Shown here one piece after another: positions 1 to 6,540 of a stretch of 16,403 nt of DNA. The notes beneath the pieces were generated by a model. It did no database searches. It was not told where the DNA came from and saw only the letters and a program-made list of their open reading frames with translations. This DNA comes from an uncultured Aquincola sp. (GTDB lineage Bacteria > Pseudomonadota > Gammaproteobacteria > Burkholderiales > Burkholderiaceae), in contig CAKZXL010000199.1 in the NCBI GenBank assembly GCA_937883885.1, forward strand, positions 1 through 16,403, in the 5' to 3' direction. A program made the position numbers and the translations under genes. The number at the start of each line of letters is the position of its first letter. Within the stretch, counting starts at the first letter, position 1.

Positions 1-114
1 GAAGACGGCAAGACGCGTGGCCGCCCGGTGGGCGTGACGGTGGACCCGCGCGGTGCGCTGCTGGTGGCCGACGACCTGTCCAACACCTTGTGGAGGGTCA
101 CGCCGGCCCCATAA
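1..114 (+). CDS. C-terminal end of a probable PQQ/sorbosone-dehydrogenase-type beta-propeller protein (partial)
   Basis: The window opens inside a plus-strand gene. Reading from base 1 gives 37 codons and a TAA stop at 112-114. The peptide contains GRPVGVTVDPRGALLVADD followed by NTLWRV. This resembles the last blade of soluble glucose/L-sorbosone dehydrogenase-like six-bladed propellers, where a GRPVGVAVDxxGALLVADD strand near the C-terminus is common. Those enzymes are usually exported quinoproteins that oxidise sugars or polyols, but signal peptide, cofactor residues and substrate site lie outside the window, so the specific function cannot be read. The gene ends convergently against the potassium channel gene. 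The frame and stop are clear; the family assignment rests on about 20 residues and is moderate. Another beta-propeller or NHL-repeat protein is the main alternative. Confidence 0.55.
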   Translation, partial: EDGKTRGRPVGVTVDPRGALLVADDLSNTLWRVTPAP

Positions 115-130
115 GCAGAATAAGCAGGCT

Positions 131-159
131 GGGGCGGCGCCCTCAGGGCGCGCTGCCCC
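131..159. terminator. GC-rich imperfect hairpin between convergent gene ends
   Basis: GGGGC-gg-CGCCC (131-142) pairs with GGGCG-cgct-GCCCC (146-159) around a three-base loop that contains the channel gene's stop codon. There are ten pairs with an internal bulge. The position between two converging genes suits a bidirectional terminator, but neither side has a T-tract, so intrinsic termination is only an inference. Confidence 0.3.
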
Positions 160-1048
160 GCGCGTAGGGCGGCAGCGGTGCGCCGCAGTCGCTGCAATAG
201 CGGGCCTGCGGCGCATGGCCTTCGCTCAGGCAGGCGGGGCAGGTGCGGGTGGTGGGCAGGCGGCGGTGGCCCATGCGCAGCGCGGTGAACTCGGCGCCCA
301 CGATGCCGGTGGGCACCGCCAGCGTGCCCCAGCCCACCAGCATCATCACCGAGGCGATGAAGCGGCCCAGCCCGGTCTTGGGCGTGATGTCGCCAAAGCC
401 CACCGTCGTCATCGTGGAGATGGCCCAGTACACCGACACCGGGATGTTGGCAAAGCCGTTGGCCGGCCCTTCCACCACATAGAGGATGGTGCCCATCACC
501 ACCACCACCAGCATCACGAAGCTGAGGAACACCATGATCTTGCGCCGACTGGCCGCCAGGGCGCTGAGCAGCGCGGCGTATTCGTCCACGTACTCGGCCA
601 GCTTCAAGATGCGGAACAGGCGCAGCAGCCGCAGCAGCCGCACGTCGATCAGCGCATGCAGGCCGGGCAGGAACAGCGCCAGCCAGGTGGGCAGCACCGC
701 CAGCAGGTCGATGACGCCGAAAAAGCTGCGCGCATAACGCAGCGGCCGGTGCACGCAGGCCAGCCGCGCCAGGTACTCCAGCGTGAAGACCACGGTGAAC
801 AGCCACTCCAGCACGCCCAGCACCGGCCCCCACTGCGCATGGATGTGCTCGAAGCTGTCCAGCATCACCACCGCCACGCTGGCCAGGATCAGCCACACCA
901 GCGCCAGGTCGAACAGCCGGCCGGCGCGTGTGTCGGCCTCGAAGATGACGGTGTAGAGCCGCAAGCGCCAGCCGCCCAGCGGCCGGCCCCAGCCGGCGTC
1001 GGTGCGGGGCGGGGGCGTGGGGGTGTCGCTGGCGCGGGTCTTGGGCAT
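143..1048 (-). CDS. Voltage-gated potassium channel (Kv/KvAP-like ion transporter family) with C-terminal zinc ribbon
   Basis: This 301-residue protein should form a tetrameric inner-membrane K+ channel. Hydrophobic segments fit S1 (about 46-64), S2 (76-96), S3 (109-128), S5 (171-192) and S6 (228-252). S4, near 136-151, reads DVRLLRLLRLFRILKL with a basic residue every third position, the hallmark of a voltage sensor. The pore loop carries TMTTVGFGD, and TVGFGD at 215-220 is the K+ selectivity filter. After S6 the cytosolic tail has CPAC (270, 273) and CSDC (285, 288), a four-cysteine zinc ribbon that is an uncommon addition. The gene is last in a merR - VIT/vWA - channel unit and starts 9 bp after the preceding stop, with only a weak ribosome-binding sequence, so translational coupling is likely. 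The family call is secure. The trigger for gating and the role of the zinc ribbon are unknown. Confidence 0.93.
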   Translation of the reverse strand: MPKTRASDTPTPPPRTDAGWGRPLGGWRLRLYTVIFEADTRAGRLFDLALVWLILASVAVVMLDSFEHIHAQWGPVLGVLEWLFTVVFTLEYLARLACVHRPLRYARSFFGVIDLLAVLPTWLALFLPGLHALIDVRLLRLLRLFRILKLAEYVDEYAALLSALAASRRKIMVFLSFVMLVVVVMGTILYVVEGPANGFANIPVSVYWAISTMTTVGFGDITPKTGLGRFIASVMMLVGWGTLAVPTGIVGAEFTALRMGHRRLPTTRTCPACLSEGHAPQARYCSDCGAPLPPYARGSAP

Positions 1049-1057
1049 GGAGCGAGT

Positions 1058-3244
1058 CTAGGGGCGGCCCCGGTCGGGGCTGGCATGGCCGCCCAGGCGC
1101 TGTTCGAAGACCGCCAGGGCTGCCGACACCAGCGCCGGCGCCATCGCCGCGAGCCATTGACGCAGGCGCTCCTGCATCGCGGGATCTTGCGGCGCCTGCG
1201 GCCGCTCGGCCACCCAAAGGGCCAGCAGCAGCCAGGCCATGCGACCGTCGGGCAGCAGGGCCGCCACTTCGTGCACGGCCTGCAGGGCCTTGGGGTCGGC
1301 TTGCCTGAAGCCGCTGGGGTGAAGGCCGTCCAGGCCACGCCGCACCATCTGCTCGACCACCGCGCGCGCGGTGTCGCCCAGGGACTCCGGCTGCCCAAAC
1401 AAGTCGATGGCGCAGGGCGCGAAGAACTGCGCTTCGGTGGCGCAGAACGACTCGGCGAAACCGCCGCGGGATGAGAGGGCATACCGCGGCGCCTCCTGCA
1501 GCACCTGCCCGAAACCGCCCCAGCCCGCGGCCAGCATCGAGCCCACGCGGTGCAGCCGGGCCGCTTCGGTGCTGCGGTCTTGTTCGGCGCGCCGATGCAC
1601 CAGCACGCAATGCGTGTGGGCGCCCAGCAGCTGGTAGCGCGTGGCCAGCGCCGGTGCGTCCACACGGCTGTCATCGGCCATCCTGCGGTGGGCCGCCATG
1701 CGGGCCAGGTCGTCGCCGGGGCAGGGCGCATCCGCCTCGGCACGCGCCAGTTCCACGCTGCGGCCTGGCGCCTCTTCGGCCAGCAGGCGCACGGCACCCG
1801 GCTCGACCGGGCGATCGAAGCCGGCGAACGCCAGCACGGTGTCGCCACCGAACACGCTGGCCGCGGGCCCGCATGACCAGACGGGCGTGCGGCCCCAGTC
1901 GATGCGCACCTGCGTGTGCACCGGCTGGCGCATGCGCTGCAACATGTGGCGGGCCGCGGTGGCCACCGCCTCGCCCGGCGTGGCAAAGTCGCAGGCACCG
2001 CCGGTGGCTTGCGCCAGTGCCCGCAGCACGCCTTCGGCCGGCGCCGCGCCCACGCCGATGGCAAACACGCGGTGGCCGCTGCGGCGGGCCTCGGCCACCG
2101 TGGCTTCGGCATGCCAGATGTTGCCGTCGGTGATCATCAGCACGTCGCCGCCTTCGTCCGCCTGGCTGCCTGGCAGCTTGAACACTTCGGCCAATGCCAG
2201 GGCCATCTCGGTGCCGCCCAGGTCGGCCTGCACACCGTCGACCAGCGGCTGCAGGTGGCGCAGCGTCTGGGCGCGTGCCCGGGAAGGCGGCAACAGGTGC
2301 TCGACCGAGGTGCCGAAGCGGCTCAGGCTCAGCTCGTCGTCGTCTTCCAGCGCCGCCACCACGCCGCGCAGCGCGGCGCGGGCGGACTCGATGCTGTCGC
2401 CCTGCATCGAGCCCGAGCAATCGACCAGCAGCTTGAGCCGGATCGCCCGCCGCGCGGGTGCCAGCGGCGGCCGCAGTGCGGCCATCATCACCACCGGGGC
2501 GGCGGTATCGAAGGGGTCCTCGGCGCGCACCAGCAGCGAAGGCTGCGGCTCACGCGGCGTGACGATCACCACCAGGTCGCGGTCCAGCCGCGCGCCGGGC
2601 TGCAGCTCCAGCGCCAGCGCGGCGCCGTCGGCCGGGTGCGTGGCCATGGCATGGGTGGGGCTGTGCGCATGGGCGCCGGCCAGGGTGGGGCCCAGGGTCA
2701 GGCGCAGGTTCAGCGGGTAATCGGCGGCCAGATCCACCTCGGGCGCCTGCTGGGGCTGCAGGCCGGCAGCCGCAGGCGGGCCGTGGCGTGGCGCGATGGT
2801 GGTGGGGATGGAGACCCGAAGCCGGCCTTGCTCAAAGCTCAGCAGTTCGGCCAGGCGGCACTCGATCACCAGCTCATCGCCCGGCATCAGGTTGCCGATG
2901 TTGGCCGTGTGCAGGCCGTCGCCGTGCGCTTCCAGCATCACCGGGGCATCGCCCTCCTGCAAGGCGGCTTCGTACTGACGCTCGGCCTGCTGCCGCGCCA
3001 CCACCACGCCATCCTGGCGCTGGCCGTTGAGCTCGCAGGCGAAGCCCAGCAGCACCGACCGCAGCGGCAGCGGAAAGGTGTAGACCACCTCCAGCGCCTG
3101 GCTGCCAGCGTTGCGGTAGGTCTGGCGCAGCGTGAGGCTCAGCAGCGTGGCGTCCAGCCGGCCTTCGGCCTGCACGCCCACCAGCACGGGCGGCGGTGCG
3201 TGGCCGCCGGTACGGACCAGGGAAAAGGCGCGGTGTTCGGGCAT
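1058..3244 (-). CDS. VIT domain plus von Willebrand factor A domain protein
   Basis: This 728-residue protein has no signal peptide or membrane segment, so a cytosolic location is inferred. Residues about 5-135 form a VIT (vault/inter-alpha-trypsin) domain, with LRQTYRN, VVYTFPLP and the QAERQYEAALQEGDAPVM stretch typical of the family. Residues about 268-430 form a vWA domain with a complete metal-ion-dependent adhesion site: D275-C-S277-G-S279, T345 in GGTEM and D373 in ITDG. The 300-residue C-terminal part is of unassigned function. Bacterial VIT/vWA proteins are usually tied to envelope stress, surface or complex-assembly roles, but few are characterised. The ATG at 3244 has a GGAG ribosome-binding site 8 bases before it. 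The gene lies between merR (48 bp upstream) and the channel gene (9 bp downstream). A metal-dependent partner-binding role, perhaps towards the channel, is inference. Confidence 0.9.
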   Translation of the reverse strand: MPEHRAFSLVRTGGHAPPPVLVGVQAEGRLDATLLSLTLRQTYRNAGSQALEVVYTFPLPLRSVLLGFACELNGQRQDGVVVARQQAERQYEAALQEGDAPVMLEAHGDGLHTANIGNLMPGDELVIECRLAELLSFEQGRLRVSIPTTIAPRHGPPAAAGLQPQQAPEVDLAADYPLNLRLTLGPTLAGAHAHSPTHAMATHPADGAALALELQPGARLDRDLVVIVTPREPQPSLLVRAEDPFDTAAPVVMMAALRPPLAPARRAIRLKLLVDCSGSMQGDSIESARAALRGVVAALEDDDELSLSRFGTSVEHLLPPSRARAQTLRHLQPLVDGVQADLGGTEMALALAEVFKLPGSQADEGGDVLMITDGNIWHAEATVAEARRSGHRVFAIGVGAAPAEGVLRALAQATGGACDFATPGEAVATAARHMLQRMRQPVHTQVRIDWGRTPVWSCGPAASVFGGDTVLAFAGFDRPVEPGAVRLLAEEAPGRSVELARAEADAPCPGDDLARMAAHRRMADDSRVDAPALATRYQLLGAHTHCVLVHRRAEQDRSTEAARLHRVGSMLAAGWGGFGQVLQEAPRYALSSRGGFAESFCATEAQFFAPCAIDLFGQPESLGDTARAVVEQMVRRGLDGLHPSGFRQADPKALQAVHEVAALLPDGRMAWLLLALWVAERPQAPQDPAMQERLRQWLAAMAPALVSAALAVFEQRLGGHASPDRGRP

Positions 3245-3292
3245 CGTCGGTCTCCGTAGGGGTGGGTGGAAGCAGGCGTTTGCAGCGCTTGC

Positions 3293-3733
3293 TCAAGGGG
3301 CGCGGGGGCTGGCGCGCAGCCGGCGGTACAGGGCTGCGATGCCCTGCACCAGCTGGCGCATCTGCGCTGGATCGAGCCCGGCGCGACCCGGCTCGACGTG
3401 GATCTCCAGGCCGTCTGCCACGGTGACGCGGCTCCAGACTTCGACGCTGCCCGGCGGCGCGCGGCGCGGCGCCGGGTCTTCGGGCGCGCCGGCGGTCAGC
3501 TCGCGCACGCGCGCAAGGCTCAGCCCGGCGTCGGTCCAGCGGCGGATCAGCAGTAGCTGCTCCAGGTGGCGCCGCACATAGTGCGCGCCACGCTTTTCAC
3601 CCACGGGGCGGTCGATCAGGCCTTCGGTGATGTAGTAGCGCACGGTGCGCGGCGTCAGGCCCGCCAACACCGACAGCTCGTCGATGGAAAAGCGTTCAGC
3701 GTCTGCTTCGGTGGCGCGGTCGGTCTCTGGCAT
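3293..3733 (-). CDS. Short MerR-family transcriptional regulator
   Basis: A 146-residue regulator with the MerR winged helix-turn-helix at residues about 15-75 (FSIDELSVLAGLTPRTVRYY, then ITEGLI and a basic wing). The C-terminal 70 residues have no cysteine, so this is not a metal or SoxR-type sensor, and no long dimerisation coiled coil is obvious. The effector is unknown. I chose the ATG at 3733. An in-frame GTG at 3751 would add six residues but lies within the predicted -10 to -35 spacer of the only visible promoter. No Shine-Dalgarno sequence precedes either codon. The gene leads the VIT/vWA - channel unit on the same strand and probably controls it and itself. It follows iclR on the same strand but is separated by a weak terminator-like hairpin. 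Family call firm; target and ligand are inference. Confidence 0.88.
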   Translation of the reverse strand: MPETDRATEADAERFSIDELSVLAGLTPRTVRYYITEGLIDRPVGEKRGAHYVRRHLEQLLLIRRWTDAGLSLARVRELTAGAPEDPAPRRAPPGSVEVWSRVTVADGLEIHVEPGRAGLDPAQMRQLVQGIAALYRRLRASPRAP

Positions 3734-3739
3734 GGCGCC

Positions 3740-3768
3740 AATATGCGCCACTTATTTGAGACAGTCAA
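3740..3768 (-). promoter_or_regulatory. Predicted sigma70-type promoter of merR, giving a leaderless transcript
   Basis: On the minus strand TTGACT (3768-3763) and CATATT (3745-3740) are separated by 17 bases. They match the consensus hexamers at 5/6 and 4/6 in otherwise very GC-rich DNA. Counting seven bases from the -10 puts the start of transcription at about 3733, the A of the merR ATG. No ribosome-binding sequence precedes the ATG, which agrees with a leaderless message. An alternative -35, TTGACA at 3775-3770, would need a 24-base spacer and is unlikely. Confidence 0.5.
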
Positions 3769-3773
3769 CTGTC
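3760..3773. promoter_or_regulatory. Inverted-repeat operator candidate over the merR -35
   Basis: GACAGT-ca-ACTGTC is a perfect 6+6 inverted repeat with a 2 bp centre, overlapping the predicted merR -35 element. Its two-fold symmetry suits a dimeric regulator, and autoregulation by the adjacent MerR protein is the simplest reading. Classical MerR activators bind a 19-20 bp spacer, whereas here the repeat sits on the -35 of a 17 bp promoter, which would favour repression. The protein that binds is inferred. Confidence 0.5.
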
Positions 3774-3796
3774 AAAAAATCAGGCCGTCGTGGCCC
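3774..3796 (-). terminator. Weak intrinsic terminator after iclR
   Basis: Directly after the iclR stop, read on the minus strand, GGCC-ACGAC-GGCC (3795-3783) forms a four to five base-pair stem and is followed within three bases by six T (3779-3774). The T-run is shared with the upstream edge of the merR promoter region. The stem is short, so partial read-through into merR is possible. Confidence 0.4.
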
Positions 3797-4591
3797 TCAA
3801 CGGCTGCCCTCCTGCAGCGCCTGCAGCAGCCGCCCCAGCTTGCGGGCCTGCCGCTGCAGGGCCGCGCCCACCTCGGCGCGTCGGCGCTCGTCGAGCCGGG
3901 CCGAGATCGCTGCCACGCTGAGGGCGGCCATGGGTGGGGCGCCCGGCAGGGCCACGCCCACGGCAGCGGTGCCGGTGAACACCGGGCTGTCGAGGAAGGC
4001 GTAGCCCTGTGCCCGGCCTTGGGCCACCGCGGCCATCACTTGCGCGGCGTCCAGCGACGACTGCTTGGCATAGCGCCAGGCATTGGCCTCGATGATGTCT
4101 TGCGCCTCTTCCGCCGGCAGCTGGCACAGGATGGCCAGGCCGCCTGCGCCCACGCCCAGGGGCCGGCGGATGCCCACGTCCAGCGTCAGCGCCTTGATGG
4201 GGTAGTCGCCCAGCGCACGGGCGGTGCACACCGCTTCCAGGCCGCGGCGCTCGCTCAGGTACACCGTGTCCTGCGTGTCGTGGGCCAGTTCGGCCAGCGC
4301 CGGCTCGCAGTGCGCGGCCAGTTGCACGCGGGGGTAGGCCAGCATGCCCAGCTCATGCAGCAGCGGGCCCAGGTGGTACTTGCGGGTGACCGCATGGCGT
4401 TCCAGCAGGCCTTCCAGCTCCAGCCGCTGCAGCATGCGAAAGCAGGTGGAGGTGGGCAGGCCGGTGGCGCTGGCCACGTCGCCCAAACGCATGCCGTTGC
4501 GCCCGCGCGAGGCGACGGTGCGCAGCAGCTCCACCACGCGTTCGATGCTCTGGGTGCCCGCGCGGGTGCGCTCGGCCGGGGTGGTGGTCAT
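3797..4591 (-). CDS. IclR-family transcriptional regulator
   Basis: A 264-residue protein of normal family length. The N-terminal winged helix-turn-helix runs from QSIERVVELL (residue 14) through LGDVASATGLPTSTCFRMLQ to KYHLG (near 75). The IclR effector domain follows, with TVYLSERRG, the DVGIRRPLGVGAGG segment and the late DSPVFTGTAAVGVALPG strand. These proteins bind a small aromatic or organic acid and repress or activate a neighbouring catabolic operon. The ATG at 4591 has AGAGGG upstream. An in-frame reading continues far upstream to 5710 but crosses the opposite-strand dehydratase gene, so it is not used. The gene diverges from the dehydratase/lyase/receptor operon across 153 bp, so that operon is the probable target. 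The ligand, presumably the operon's substrate or an intermediate, is inferred. Confidence 0.92.
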   Translation of the reverse strand: MTTTPAERTRAGTQSIERVVELLRTVASRGRNGMRLGDVASATGLPTSTCFRMLQRLELEGLLERHAVTRKYHLGPLLHELGMLAYPRVQLAAHCEPALAELAHDTQDTVYLSERRGLEAVCTARALGDYPIKALTLDVGIRRPLGVGAGGLAILCQLPAEEAQDIIEANAWRYAKQSSLDAAQVMAAVAQGRAQGYAFLDSPVFTGTAAVGVALPGAPPMAALSVAAISARLDERRRAEVGAALQRQARKLGRLLQALQEGSR

Positions 4592-4611
4592 GCGGGTGGC
4601 CCTCTTAAAAC

Positions 4612-4708
4612 GTTTCCACGATGCGGCAGAACCTGGGGTTGCCCCGGGCGCCTTGCGCAGGCTTGTGGCCTTGAATGGTGGCACAGCAGCAGCCCCAGGA
4701 GTTTCCAC
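4612..4708. promoter_or_regulatory. Divergent iclR/dehydratase control region with GTTTCCAC repeats
   Basis: The 153 bp gap (4592-4744) between iclR and the dehydratase operon contains GTTTCCAC twice in the same orientation, at 4612-4619 and 4701-4708. One copy lies near each gene. The first copy runs into CCACGATGCGG, an imperfect inverted repeat reminiscent of TTCCGC-n3-GCGGAA IclR-family operators. No convincing sigma70 hexamers were found for either gene. Binding by the adjacent IclR protein is inference. Confidence 0.3.
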
Positions 4709-4744
4709 AAGGTGACAAACCATCCAACGCGCGTGCCGCAGACC

Positions 4745-6001
4745 ATGACCGAGAAGATCCTCGCCCGTTGCAGCGGGCGCGACTTCGTGCACCCCGGCGA
4801 CGAGATCGAGGCCCGGCCCGACGTGGTCATCAGCTACGACTTTCCCGGCTACACCGACGTGTTCTTCAAGGAGGCGCGCGAGGAGTTCGGCGTCGAGCAG
4901 GTGGCCACGCCCGAGCGCTATGTGCTGTTCATCGACCACATGGTGCCGGCGGCTTCGCCCAAGGAAGAAGAGCTGCACCGCGGCACCCGCGCCTGGGGCG
5001 CCGCGCAAGGCGTGCCGGTGCATGAACGCAAGGGCATCGGCCACCAGGTGTCGGCCGAGCTGGGCTATGCCACGCCGGGCGCCTTCATCGTGCACTTTGA
5101 CGGCCATGTGAGCCAGCTGGGCGCCTTCGGGGCCTACGCCTTCGGGGCGCGCAAGGGCGTGCTGGAAGCCTATGTGTCCGAGACCATCGCGCTGCGGGTG
5201 CTGCCCACGGTCAAGGTGGTGATCACCGGCACGCTGCAGCCGGGCGTGATGGCGCGCGACGTGTTCCACCATCTGGTGCGGGTGATGGGGCCCTCGTCGT
5301 GCGCGTTCAAGGCGGTTGAACTGGCCGGCCCGGTGATCGATGCGATGAGCGTGGAAGGCCGGCAGACGCTGTGCGGCCAGGCCATGTTTCTCGGCGCCAC
5401 CACCATGCTGGTGGCGCCCGATGCCCGCACCCGCGAGTGGCTGCAGGGCCGGCCCTGCCTGCAGGTGCCCGCGGTGCAGCCCGACGAAGACGCGGTGTAC
5501 GAACGGGTGGTCACGGTGGACGTGTCGGCGCTGCAGCCCATCGTGGTGGTGCCGCCCAGCCCGGCCAACACCCGCGACCTGTCGGAGCACGTGGGCCTGG
5601 CCGTGCATGCGGGCTACCTGGGCTCTTGCGCCAGCGGCCGGCTGGAAGACCTGCGCATCGCAGCCCAGGTGCTGCGCGGCCGGCAGATCCAGCCGGGCTT
5701 CCAGCTGCATGTGGTGCCCACCTCGCAGGCCATCATGGCGCAGGCCGCACGTGAAGGGCTGATCGAGGCGCTGGTGGAAGCGGGCGCCTTCGTCAGCTCG
5801 CCCACCTGCGACTACTGCTACGGCCGCATCGCCACCATGGCCGACGGCCAGCGCGCGGTGTCCACCGGCACGCTGAACACGCCGGGCCGCATGGGCAGCG
5901 TGGACAGCGAGATCTACCTGTGCAACGCCGCCGTGGTGGCCGCCAGCGCGCTGGAAGGCTGCATCGCCGACCCGCGGCCTTACCTGGAGGCGTCGGCATG
6001 A
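4745..6001 (+). CDS. Aconitase-superfamily hydro-lyase, large [4Fe-4S] subunit (LeuC/dimethylmalate dehydratase-like)
   Basis: A 418-residue protein built like 3-isopropylmalate dehydratase large subunits of the short type. Three cluster cysteines are present: C295 in GSCASGR, and C355 and C358 in CDYC. Other family landmarks are GIGHQV near 97, GAFGAYAFG near 126-134, GTLQPGVMARD near 162-172, MSVEGRQTLC near 201-210 and the late TPGRMGS. The enzyme should reversibly dehydrate or isomerise a branched hydroxy di- or tricarboxylic acid together with the next gene product. The usual GDSHT motif reads FDGHVS, with Ser replaced by Gly120 and His121 kept, so substrate contacts differ from leucine biosynthesis. 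The ATG at 4745 fits the family N-terminus; a GTG four codons earlier is possible and neither has a strong Shine-Dalgarno. The stop overlaps the small-subunit ATG. A catabolic hydratase is more likely than LeuC itself. Confidence 0.85.
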   Translation: MTEKILARCSGRDFVHPGDEIEARPDVVISYDFPGYTDVFFKEAREEFGVEQVATPERYVLFIDHMVPAASPKEEELHRGTRAWGAAQGVPVHERKGIGHQVSAELGYATPGAFIVHFDGHVSQLGAFGAYAFGARKGVLEAYVSETIALRVLPTVKVVITGTLQPGVMARDVFHHLVRVMGPSSCAFKAVELAGPVIDAMSVEGRQTLCGQAMFLGATTMLVAPDARTREWLQGRPCLQVPAVQPDEDAVYERVVTVDVSALQPIVVVPPSPANTRDLSEHVGLAVHAGYLGSCASGRLEDLRIAAQVLRGRQIQPGFQLHVVPTSQAIMAQAAREGLIEALVEAGAFVSSPTCDYCYGRIATMADGQRAVSTGTLNTPGRMGSVDSEIYLCNAAVVAASALEGCIADPRPYLEASA

Positions 6002-6540
6002 GCGCGTTGAAGAACCTGCGCGGCCGCGTGGCCTGGGTGTTCGAGGAAGACGACTACGACATCGACCTCATCGTCGGCGTGCGCAACATCAAGATCACCG
6101 ACCTGCAGGAACTGGCCGGCCTGGTGCTGGCCGACCAGGCGCCGGGCTTCGCGGCCACGGTGCAGCGTGGCGACCTGCTGGTGGGCGGCCGCAACTTCGG
6201 CTATGGCCACCCGCACTACCCGGCAATGCGGGCGATGCGCCACCTGGGCATTGCCGGCGTGGTGGCCGAGTCGTTTTCGCCCGGCTTTTTCCGCGGCGAG
6301 ATCAGCATGGGTTTTCCGCTGGTCACCTGCCCCGGCATCCTGGCCGCGGCGCGGCGCGGCGACCTGCTGGAAGTGGACTGGGCCGCGCAGCAGGTGCAGC
6401 TGCCGGCGCTGGACCGCTCGCTGCCCATCGAGCCGCTGGGCGCTGCCGAGCGCGGCACGCTGGAGGCGGGCGGCCTCATTCCTTACCTCAAGGCGCGGCT
6501 GGCCCGCGCAACCGCACCCACCGGAGCACCGCATGACTGA
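5998..6540 (+). CDS. Aconitase-superfamily hydro-lyase, small swivel subunit (LeuD-like, divergent)
   Basis: A 180-residue swivel-domain protein, the partner of the preceding large subunit, whose stop it overlaps (ATGA). It keeps the LeuD layout: a short N-terminal strand region with DLIVGVRNIKITD, GDLLVGGRNFGYG at 59-70, a GIAGVVAESFSPGFFRG turn at 84-100, and a MGFPLVTCPG strand. The LeuD signature GSNFGCGSSREHA is replaced here by GGRNFGYGHPHYPA. The Ser-Arg pair that binds the substrate carboxylate in isopropylmalate isomerase is therefore missing, while R65 and R99 are extra basic residues nearby. This suggests another substrate or binding geometry. Its ATG is set by the coupled overlap and by alignment of the first strand. 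Function as the small subunit is confident; reaction specificity is unknown. Confidence 0.85.
   Translation: MSALKNLRGRVAWVFEEDDYDIDLIVGVRNIKITDLQELAGLVLADQAPGFAATVQRGDLLVGGRNFGYGHPHYPAMRAMRHLGIAGVVAESFSPGFFRGEISMGFPLVTCPGILAAARRGDLLEVDWAAQQVQLPALDRSLPIEPLGAAERGTLEAGGLIPYLKARLARATAPTGAPHD

Noticed and set aside
53..1474. Long plus-strand open frame (473 codons) opposite the channel and VIT/vWA genes
   Set aside because: Its His/Gln/Arg-rich translation matches no fold, and the opposite strand has two well-recognised proteins. Such frames are expected in GC-rich DNA.
1916..3259. 447-codon plus-strand frame opposite the VIT/vWA gene
   Set aside because: Low-complexity composition typical of antisense reading, and no domain recognised.
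3566..4744. Upstream in-frame extension of the dehydratase large subunit by almost 400 codons
   Set aside because: It runs antisense through iclR and part of merR with biased composition. The family N-terminus begins at the ATG at 4745.
4592..5710. Upstream in-frame extension of IclR to a 637-residue protein
   Set aside because: The extra part is antisense to the dehydratase gene. The IclR domain starts normally after the ATG at 4591.
4745..6540. True leuCD of leucine biosynthesis
   Set aside because: The substrate-binding motifs are altered in both subunits, and neighbours are a lyase, a solute receptor and IclR rather than leuB or other leucine genes.
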